From a bacterium (lineage in GTDB: Bacteria > Spirochaetota > UBA4802 > UBA5550), in the NCBI GenBank assembly GCA_024224995.1, contig JAAENB010000231.1:1-6026 (forward strand): a DNA stretch of 6,026 nt, given 5' to 3'. Below, one piece after another: positions 1 to 5,247 of this stretch. Under the pieces are notes generated by a model. The model was given only the letters and a program-made list of their open reading frames with translations, was not told the DNA's origin and made no database searches. Position numbers and translations under genes: made by a program. Within the stretch, counting starts at the first letter, position 1. Every line of letters begins with the position of its first letter.

Positions 1-779
1 ACACCTTCAACTATAGTTGGAGATAAGGGATTGGATATGTCTGCTATTTGGAAACCCGCGTATTGATCAGCCACATACGCGAAATTGCCCGAAAGAGATA
101 CCTCGTATGCATCACCGGGAGTGCTGCAAGATCCAACAATAGCGGGAGATAGGGGATCGGAAATATCAATTACCTGCAAGCCTGCATACGCAGCAGAGAC
201 ATACGCGTAATTACCTGATACGGATGCGTTCACCGCGTAACCGGGAACGGCACAATTACCAACGATAACGGGAGTCGTGGGGTTCGATACATCTATAACC
301 TGTAAACCGCCGCAGCTGTCGGACACATACGCGTAATTACCCGATACGGATACGCCGAACGCGGCATCAGGAGTGTCGCAGCCTCCAACGATAACGGGAG
401 AAGAAGGATCGCTGATATCAATTACCTGTAAACCGCCGTCATAACTATCGGCAACATAGGCGTAATTACCTGATACAACAACTTCCTTTGCCATATCGAT
501 AGTATTACAACTTCCAACAATAACCGGAGATAAAGGATCGCTGATATCAATTACCTGGAGCCCTTCGGTCCCGTCAGCAACATAAGCGTAATTGCCCGAT
601 AGAACTACCGCTAATGCAACACCGGGAGTATCACAATTTGCAACGAGACCGGGAGACGCGGGGTTGGAAATATCAATAACCTGCAGCCCTTGATACGAAT
701 CAACCACGTACGCGTAATTCCCTGAAACAGATACTCCTACGGCATTACCGGGAGTGTCATAATTTCCAACAACACCGGG
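1..779 (-). repeat. Tandem LVIVD repeats at DNA level, about 126-129 bp period
   Basis: Codons 121-379 of the lipoprotein gene are a tandem array. The plus-strand core gcgtaattacc or a close variant recurs near 205, 331, 461, 587 and 711, matching the 42-43-codon protein period. Some copies stay close at DNA level (for example around 200-230 and 325-355, both followed by a gatacggat stretch), suggesting recent duplication or gene conversion. Repeat ends in the protein fall at about residues 163, 205, 248, 290, 332 and 374. The third repeat has one extra residue (a GG in place of G before LQVID). Confidence 0.85.
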
Positions 780-1139
780 CGTTAACCCAATATTAATAGT
801 AATTTCAGCGACAGAAGATTCATTGCCGCTAAGGTCAACAGCTTTAGCCATAATTCTATTTTCTCTATCAGCTAATTTATCAGCATCAATAACAAAAGAC
901 CATGTCTCTTTACCGTCAGCCGGATAAAAATCACCATCATTAATGGCAACAAAAACTTCAGTAATTTCGTTATTATCAGACGCGTTCCCCATTACGAGAA
1001 TATTCTTTTTTTCAAAAGAACTCCCGTCTTCCGGAGAAGTGATAGAAATCACCGGGGCTTCAAAGTCCTGTACACAACCGGGGATAAGAAATAACAATGA
1101 GATGAGCAACAAATTTGTGAATCTTGTGAATCTTTTCAT
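1..1139 (-). CDS. LVIVD-repeat beta-propeller lipoprotein (3' end outside window)
   Basis: I translated this frame by hand from the ATG at 1139-1137; it stays open for 379 codons to the left edge, so the C-terminus is missing. Residues 1-22 form a lipoprotein signal: MKRFTRF, a hydrophobic core, then LIPGC with Cys22 as the predicted lipidated residue. Residues about 28-117 resemble a bacterial Ig-like domain (start PVISITSPEDGSSF, end AVDLSGNESSVAEITINI). From residue 121 on there are six complete 42-43-residue repeats and the start of a seventh, each with the core SGNYAYVxD...GLQVIDISxPxSPxIVG, the signature of the LVIVD family of beta-propeller repeats. The family is common in secreted bacterial proteins, usually with unknown ligands; an envelope-anchored binding or scaffold role is inference. 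An AGGAAGG RBS 8 bases upstream supports the start. It is transcribed divergently from the effector-like operon. The family call is secure; the function is not. Confidence 0.9.
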   Translation of the reverse strand, partial: MKRFTRFTNLLLISLLFLIPGCVQDFEAPVISITSPEDGSSFEKKNILVMGNASDNNEITEVFVAINDGDFYPADGKETWSFVIDADKLADRENRIMAKAVDLSGNESSVAEITINIGLTPGVVGNYDTPGNAVGVSVSGNYAYVVDSYQGLQVIDISNPASPGLVANCDTPGVALAVVLSGNYAYVADGTEGLQVIDISDPLSPVIVGSCNTIDMAKEVVVSGNYAYVADSYDGGLQVIDISDPSSPVIVGGCDTPDAAFGVSVSGNYAYVSDSCGGLQVIDVSNPTTPVIVGNCAVPGYAVNASVSGNYAYVSAAYAGLQVIDISDPLSPAIVGSCSTPGDAYEVSLSGNFAYVADQYAGFQIADISNPLSPTIVEG

Positions 1140-1147
1140 ATAAAAAT

Positions 1148-1154
1148 CCTTCCT
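1148..1154 (-). promoter_or_regulatory. Ribosome binding site of the LVIVD lipoprotein gene
   Basis: On the minus strand the sequence AGGAAGG lies 8 bases before the ATG at 1139, a good Shine-Dalgarno match at normal spacing. It fixes the start at this ATG, which is also the codon that yields a complete lipoprotein signal peptide. Confidence 0.7.
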
Positions 1155-1170
1155 GAAAATAAATTTGAAA

Positions 1171-1211
1171 GCCTGAATTCAAGCTCTTATATATATAGTG
1201 CGATTTCAGGC
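1171..1211. promoter_or_regulatory. GCCTGAA...TTCAGGC dyad around the candidate -10
   Basis: GCCTGAA at 1171-1177 is the exact reverse complement of TTCAGGC at 1205-1211. The centre is at 1191, on the proposed -10 element of the lipoprotein gene. A further 8-base palindrome, TGAATTCA (1174-1181), overlaps the left arm. Placement is compatible with an operator or a leader hairpin, but a 7-base dyad with a 27-base spacer can arise by chance. Confidence 0.25.
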
Positions 1212-1215
1212 CCAA
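1186..1215 (-). promoter_or_regulatory. Candidate sigma70-type promoter for the LVIVD lipoprotein gene
   Basis: Reading the minus strand, TTGGGC (1215-1210) could be a weak -35 and TATAAG (1191-1186), at the end of a TATATATATAAG run, a -10, with an 18-base spacer. Transcription would start near 1178, giving a leader of about 40 bases that contains the RBS. The -35 is poor and the TA run allows other registers, so only the general location is suggested. Confidence 0.35.
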
Positions 1216-1220
1216 AACGG

Positions 1221-1254
1221 CTGATTTTTTTTTGAATAATCAAAAAAAGTTCAG
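1221..1254. repeat. AT-rich imperfect inverted repeat
   Basis: TTTTTTTGA (1227-1235) and TCAAAAAAA (1240-1248) pair over 9 bases around an ATAA loop. After a G-T wobble and one mismatch, the arms resume as CTGA (1221-1224) and TCAG (1251-1254). It sits about 80 bases upstream of the lipoprotein start, beyond the candidate -35. It could be a protein-binding dyad or A-tract UP-like DNA. It lacks a GC-rich stem, so a terminator role is unlikely. Confidence 0.35.
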
Positions 1255-1325
1255 ACGGATAAAATTTTTTTTATATTAAATTTTAAATATTAATAAAAAA
1301 GGGGGCTTTTTAAGAGGAGTGTACA

Positions 1326-1392
1326 TCATTCCGCAGTAACGAGCTCCGGTATTTTAACAATTATCTTTTTTTAATAAAACGTTCATGCTCAT
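1326..1392 (-). other. Doubtful small peptide ORF with A7 slippage tract
   Basis: On the minus strand, GGAGGGGAGAC precedes an ATG at 1392, giving MSMNVLLKKDNC and a TAA at 1356-1354. The ORF contains a run of seven A residues (1372-1366). Reading six A there instead would give a 21-residue peptide, MSMNVLLKK followed by IIVKIPELVTAE, ending at a TGA at 1328-1326. Beyond it, 1311-1296 on the minus strand reads AAAAAG-CCCC-CTTTTT, a weak AT hairpin. The good RBS is the only positive evidence. It may be chance, a decayed gene start or a slippage-regulated peptide. Confidence 0.15.
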
Positions 1393-1470
1393 GTCTCCCC
1401 TCCAATGTATACATACTGATAAATAATCTTTATCTTTATCTAATATGAATGAATTCACCGGCTGCAAAAA

Positions 1471-1580
1471 ATCCCTATTCTTGCGCGAGGGATGCGCAGG
1501 GTTTAGTCCCGATTCTTTTCATCGGGACCGGAGCGAACGCGGAGCCCGGAGAAGCCCGGCCCCCAGGGCGCGCCCTACCC
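1471..1580. repeat. GC-rich hairpin block, probable dispersed intergenic repeat
   Basis: This block breaks sharply from AT-rich flanks: by count 69 of 98 bases between 1483 and 1580 are G or C. It holds a 6-base stem ATCCCT (1471-1476) / AGGGAT (1488-1493), and overlapping it TGCGC (1482-1486) / GCGCA (1494-1498). A perfect 8-base stem follows, GTCCCGAT (1506-1513) / ATCGGGAC (1521-1528), with loop TCTTTTC. Then come direct repeats CGGAGC (1529, 1540) and AGCCCGG (1543, 1553), and a 12-base palindrome AGGGCGCGCCCT (1565-1576). It resembles REP- or MITE-like intergenic elements, and I have the impression of similar blocks in some spirochaete genomes; only one copy is in view, so repetition is inferred. 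Confidence 0.45.
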
Positions 1581-1691
1581 CAAATCCATGATACCGAAAT
1601 TTAGAAGCCGCGTAATTTCATCATATTTACCAAAAAAGAGTTGCAATCCATCCTCTCGATTTGCCAATATAGTAGCATTTTATAAATATAC

Positions 1692-1698
1692 AGGAGGT
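1692..1698 (+). promoter_or_regulatory. Strong RBS of the 790-residue protein
   Basis: AGGAGGT lies at 1692-1698, with its GGAGG core 6 bases before the ATG at 1704. It is a near-perfect Shine-Dalgarno and fixes the start, so the lack of an N-terminal signal peptide in the product is genuine rather than a mis-called start. Confidence 0.8.
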
Positions 1699-1703
1699 CT
1701 TCC

Positions 1704-4076
1704 ATGTCTGGTCCGTCACCTACCCGAATAAGAAGACAGAAGTCCGAAGTTGTAACGCTTGGAGCGGTAAATCCGCTGCAGCTCAAACAACTAAAATTCT
1801 ACTTAAAACTCCTCTATTATAATCCCTTAAAGCCTGAAGCTGATCGCTGGTGTCCCCTGCCTGCCGGATTAAAAGTTAAAATCTATGATTATGACCCTAT
1901 AAGCAAAAATGATCTTTTAGGAGAGGCCCAGACAACGGGCAATAATAACCCGATTTTTGTTCAGGTTGACGATAAAGACGAAGACAAACCGGATATTTTT
2001 TTCCAGGTAGAAACCGGGAAAAAGTATATACGCCTGGATACGGAAGCCCTGGTGGACTCAATAACTAATCCCTCTACAACATTTTCCTTTATTGCGCTCC
2101 CTGAAATAATAGACTCAAGAAAGAAAAAGGATACGGCCGGTGGAAGCGGCTACCTTGACGACTTCACCGACCCCGTTGGTAAAGGGACAAATGCATTGCC
2201 CTGGACTTTTAAACTGGAAGAGATACAGCTATTTGTGCAGTTAAAATACTACAAGCCCGCTTCCGACAGCTTTGAGCCGGTACCCAAAGGTATGGTTGTA
2301 TCTGCATATGACTATGACTATATATCACCAAACGATCTCCAGGCAGTTGGCTGTGTCGGGGATAATGGAAAAGTCTATCTCCCCATATTCATGAAAGATG
2401 AGAACAAACCGGATATCTTTTTTTCTATAAAATGGGACTCTACGAAATATCTCGACAGGCAAGCAAACAGTTATGTTGACTCCGGTGATCCCGCCAAAAG
2501 AGAACAATTCGTCAAATTGCCCGGTGAATGGATATCGAAAGATAATAAAGACAGCACAGGCAGTGATGGATGGAAAGATGATTTTAGCGGGTCAACTATC
2601 GGCACCTGGGACAGCCCCTGGATTTTTCATTATATCCCCAAAGTACTTTTCTCCTCCCCTGGAATTGACAAGCTCAAACGGCTCACTCATGGCGCTGCCG
2701 TTGCAGTTAACAATGATTGGGAGTGCGGCCAGGTCTACAGCTCTTCTCCACCGGCAGGGAAACGGGAACTGGAACCGATATTTGATCTTGATTATGAAAA
2801 CAATACTGCAGGAGAACAGGACTTGCTGCAAGTTGCCGTAAACATGAGTCCTGCCAATCTGCCGGGAACCCTGGAGCTGAAAGCAATTTCCGGAGCAGCC
2901 CGTATTCGGCTCTGGCCCCGGAACAAGAAAGGCAGTTCCGGCGATATTATTTCCTTACCGGAACAGGTTCCGAAATCGACTTTCCCTAAAAATTATTTCA
3001 TTGAAGGGCTGCAGAATCACGGCAAGGTTGAACTTGAAGTATTATACAAGCATAATGGCATGGAAGTGGGAGATACAATGGCCGTTAATGTTGTTGAGCT
3101 TGAGGAAAAGCAGGGAGGAACGCGAAAAGTAATCTATGAGTATAACAGTAATATCCAATTTGAAGTTAAAGGAGCGCCGGCCAATTACAGTTTCAAATGG
3201 GATTTTAACGGAGATGGAAGCTTTGACGCCTCTGTATTTGAATCAGGAAAACACTCTGCCACTGAGACATGCAAATACGGCCCTGCGGCAAATGCCGGAA
3301 CAGTCCTTTTACCGCAAACTGCGGCGAATAACCGTAAAATTTACAATGCAGCAGTAGAGATGACCGGGGGCCTGGTCCTTCATATAAAGGGAAAATCAAT
3401 CTTTGGCGGTACACAAGATGGAATTCGCCTGGCTCTCGGCACCAACCAGGGAACGGCTCTTCCCGCCCAGAGTACAGCCGGGCTTCATACCTTATTTAAT
3501 TGGAACGATAGTACTCCTGTAACCTTTGACGCCACGAACGCCGCTCATAGCGGCGTTAATCGTATAACCTATAACGCGGGATTAGTAGGGGCCGTCGCCG
3601 CTACTCACTATAATGGTATGGGCGCGAACCGGAAAGTTTTGTATGTTGAAGTAAGCCCCTTCACCTGGACTTCGGGAAAACATCGTGAAGAATTAATCGG
3701 TACAATAAATCACGAAATATTACACCTCCGCCAGCATGCCGCTGTACGCGATAACCCCCCGGGAAACAGGTTATGGAGGTTATTGGATGATCACTACGGA
3801 AGCCCAGGCGCATACCGGCCATTTCGTGAAGTGGAAGCCTACTTTTCAAAAGTCCTTGATGTCAATATATCCTGGAGGCATCAGATTCCTGTCCAGCAGA
3901 ATAATCTCACTTATTTCCGTGATTACTATAATGATTGTCTCGCTCTTTTAGCCGCATTACCCTCAGGATCTGTCAAAAATGCAGCAAAACCATTTCTCCA
4001 GGATATATATAGAAAAATTCCATTTTTCGAAATGAAACGGGCCGGGTATGATTTTGATGTCCGGGCTCCAAATTAA
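1704..4076 (+). CDS. Multidomain putative zinc metallopeptidase with tandem TTR/C2-like domains
   Basis: The product has 790 residues and no signal peptide or membrane segment. Residues about 25-170 and 171-310 are two copies of one beta-sandwich domain. Shared marks are YDYDxISxNDL, DExKPDIFF, YVDS-like and LP-W motifs, DDF, and a closing PWxF. The PDIFF motif recalls bacterial transthyretin-like domains; the DYD...ND loop resembles the Ca-binding loop of C2 domains. Residues about 355-467 form a beta-rich domain (DLLQVAV, ARIRLWPRNKKG, YFIEGLQ). Residues about 473-526 are PKD-like, with DFNGDGSFD (D500, N502, D504, D508) matching a Ca-loop pattern. The C-terminal domain carries HEILH (H670, E671, H674) within NHEILHLRQH, an HExxH zincin motif, and REVEAYF (E709, E711) as candidate third metal ligand. 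The HEILHLRQ context loosely recalls DUF4157-type peptidases. It is first in a tight three-gene operon. An effector role is inference; peptidase activity is unproven. Confidence 0.75.
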   Translation: MSGPSPTRIRRQKSEVVTLGAVNPLQLKQLKFYLKLLYYNPLKPEADRWCPLPAGLKVKIYDYDPISKNDLLGEAQTTGNNNPIFVQVDDKDEDKPDIFFQVETGKKYIRLDTEALVDSITNPSTTFSFIALPEIIDSRKKKDTAGGSGYLDDFTDPVGKGTNALPWTFKLEEIQLFVQLKYYKPASDSFEPVPKGMVVSAYDYDYISPNDLQAVGCVGDNGKVYLPIFMKDENKPDIFFSIKWDSTKYLDRQANSYVDSGDPAKREQFVKLPGEWISKDNKDSTGSDGWKDDFSGSTIGTWDSPWIFHYIPKVLFSSPGIDKLKRLTHGAAVAVNNDWECGQVYSSSPPAGKRELEPIFDLDYENNTAGEQDLLQVAVNMSPANLPGTLELKAISGAARIRLWPRNKKGSSGDIISLPEQVPKSTFPKNYFIEGLQNHGKVELEVLYKHNGMEVGDTMAVNVVELEEKQGGTRKVIYEYNSNIQFEVKGAPANYSFKWDFNGDGSFDASVFESGKHSATETCKYGPAANAGTVLLPQTAANNRKIYNAAVEMTGGLVLHIKGKSIFGGTQDGIRLALGTNQGTALPAQSTAGLHTLFNWNDSTPVTFDATNAAHSGVNRITYNAGLVGAVAATHYNGMGANRKVLYVEVSPFTWTSGKHREELIGTINHEILHLRQHAAVRDNPPGNRLWRLLDDHYGSPGAYRPFREVEAYFSKVLDVNISWRHQIPVQQNNLTYFRDYYNDCLALLAALPSGSVKNAAKPFLQDIYRKIPFFEMKRAGYDFDVRAPN
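1776..2633 (+). repeat. Internal tandem duplication of a ~140-residue domain
   Basis: Codons 25-170 and 171-310 of the 790-residue protein align end to end: KVKIYDYDPISKNDLLG with VVSAYDYDYISPNDLQAVG, DEDKPDIFFQV with DENKPDIFFSI, and TAGGSGYLDDF with STGSDGWKDDF. Copies are well diverged in the remaining positions and in DNA, so the duplication is old. Copy 1 keeps all Asp residues of the loop (D62, D64, D70), as does copy 2 (D203, D205, D211). Confidence 0.8.
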
Positions 4077-4095
4077 TAGTAAAGAACCGGTACCG

Positions 4096-5244
4096 ATGAA
4101 ATATCTATCAACTTTTTTTTGTATCATAACGATCAGTATACTATTCTATATCACATGCTCTATCCCTATTATTGGAGGTCATAAAATGGATAACGAAACC
4201 ATGACACAGGTTATGGAACAAACAGTAGAGATCATGGCAGAAGCCTATTCCAAACCTCCCTCGTCCAAAGGGCATTTTCTTGACTCCGCGAAAAAGATAG
4301 GCCGGGCCGCTTTACAAATGCCGGAAGAATACCGCTCTCCCTTTTACTATCACCAGGCACGGCTTCTTGCTATGGGTGACAACAGGGATGATGCTGCTGA
4401 TATACTAAAAAAACTTCTCAAGGAAAATCCTCCCCTTCCGGAAGTCATCTGGCTTTCCATTCAAATCTCCGCTTCCGGGACCGGTAAAGAAAACAATGAA
4501 CGGCGGTGGAACTATGAAGACCAATTAGGGGGAATTTTACCTTTCAGTATCTGGAATTATTTAAGAGACTCCAGGTTTGAACAAAAAGAATCGGAAAAAA
4601 CAGGGGAGCCTCTCTGTGACGGCCCGGACTGGCCCAGGATACCTGCGGTAAAAGCCGATACATTAATGCGTATTGCCTCCTTGTTTGAAGAGATGAATCT
4701 TCACGCAGAAGCAGCTAACGCCTACAGGGAAGCAGTTTACGGAGGCTTCAATCCACCGCTCTTGCCGGAACCAGGCGCGAATACATGGTTCTCAAATGAA
4801 ACGGCAGACGCATGGATCGCAATTGGCACACACGAGGCAACTATCAAAATGAAAAAATGGCCAGTGCAAGCTCTTCTTAATGCGGTGGCGTCATCACCTT
4901 CCAGGCTCAAGACGGCGAAGGAATTAATCCCGTTTACATTTTCCTATTATCGAAAACTGCAAAAAACAAAATATAAGCGCGATACTTTTATTAAGATAGC
5001 AAATCTCTACGTGGAAAACAATTTACATGGCAGGGCGCTGAGGGTTCTGGATGAAGCAGCGGAGCTTACGAAAACCGACCTGTCTCAAATAAAAACCGGT
5101 ATTGAAAAGGAATGGGATAAACTCATTTCGTCCTATATGCAGTTACGGGAAAAAATTTGTTTTTTATATGGCTATAAAGTATCGGACCATAGTAAAGAAT
5201 TGAAACGAGCTCCTCACCGCTTTCTCTATGGTGATGTAAAATAG
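4096..5244 (+). CDS. TPR-like helical-repeat protein, possible lipoprotein or exported partner
   Basis: With the ATG at 4096 the product has 382 residues. It begins MKYLSTFFCIITISILFYITC, a plausible signal peptide with Cys21 in a poor lipobox (YITC). The rest is helical, with TPR-like hairpins at about residues 81-115, 186-217 and 294-326. The last two share a DT-hydrophobic-x-(R/K)IAxL-xxExNLHxxA pattern, so they are internal repeats. No enzyme motif was seen, and no family was recognised. It starts 19 bases after the 790-residue protein and ends 3 bases before recD2, implying co-transcription. The start is uncertain. An ATG at 4048 overlaps the upstream gene by 29 bases. The 4096 ATG has no clear RBS. 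An ATG at 4186 (352 residues, leaderless) has a perfect GGAGG. A protector or adaptor role for the upstream protein is inference from gene order. Confidence 0.7.
   Translation: MKYLSTFFCIITISILFYITCSIPIIGGHKMDNETMTQVMEQTVEIMAEAYSKPPSSKGHFLDSAKKIGRAALQMPEEYRSPFYYHQARLLAMGDNRDDAADILKKLLKENPPLPEVIWLSIQISASGTGKENNERRWNYEDQLGGILPFSIWNYLRDSRFEQKESEKTGEPLCDGPDWPRIPAVKADTLMRIASLFEEMNLHAEAANAYREAVYGGFNPPLLPEPGANTWFSNETADAWIAIGTHEATIKMKKWPVQALLNAVASSPSRLKTAKELIPFTFSYYRKLQKTKYKRDTFIKIANLYVENNLHGRALRVLDEAAELTKTDLSQIKTGIEKEWDKLISSYMQLREKICFLYGYKVSDHSKELKRAPHRFLYGDVK
4174..4178 (+). promoter_or_regulatory. Internal strong RBS before ATG 4186
   Basis: GGAGG sits 7 bases before the in-frame ATG at 4186, inside the coding sequence of the longer form. 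It is a much better initiation signal than anything before 4096 or 4048. It either marks the true start, giving a cytoplasmic protein, or a second start giving leaderless and leader-bearing forms. The bases also encode Ile-Gly-Gly in the longer form, so coincidence is possible. Confidence 0.45.
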
Positions 5245-5247
5245 TTG

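Larger units (their letters stand above)
1140..1703. other. Divergent intergenic region, 564 bp
   Basis: This gap separates the minus-strand lipoprotein gene from the plus-strand operon. Its left part (1140-1300) is very AT-rich and holds the lipoprotein RBS, a candidate promoter and two dyads. The middle (1320-1460) holds only a doubtful minus-strand peptide ORF and a (TTTATC)-type short tandem repeat near 1428-1440. A GC-rich hairpin block follows at about 1471-1580. The right part (1580-1703) is AT-rich again and must carry the operon promoter if one is local. Weak pieces such as TTGCAA (1641) and TTGCCA (1661) with TA-rich hexamers downstream are visible, but no well-spaced -35/-10 pair is convincing. 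No tRNA or rRNA was recognised. Confidence 0.8.

Noticed and set aside
1..779. CRISPR-like array because of regular repeats
   Set aside because: The period of 126-129 bp is coding, in frame, and matches LVIVD protein repeats; there are no short identical repeats with unique spacers.
943..1143. Plus-strand ORF of 66 codons
   Set aside because: It lies wholly antisense to the signal peptide and Ig-like part of the lipoprotein gene, has no RBS of note, and its protein is not domain-like.
1296..1311. AAAAAG-GGGG-CTTTTT as an intrinsic terminator
   Set aside because: The stem is almost all A-T and only 6 bases, and no certain gene ends just before it on either strand.
1466..1493. ATCCCT/AGGGAT stem followed by T residues on the minus strand as a terminator
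   Set aside because: Only 6 bp with an 11-base loop, and no gene lies upstream on that strand; better explained as part of the GC-rich block.
1601..1786. Minus-strand ORF of 61 codons crossing the start of the 790-residue gene
   Set aside because: It overlaps the strong RBS and coding start of the opposite gene, and shows no RBS or recognisable protein features.
2473..2841. Plus-strand ORF of 122 codons within the 790-residue gene
   Set aside because: Out-of-frame shadow; the main frame is continuous and shows clear domain repeats across this stretch.
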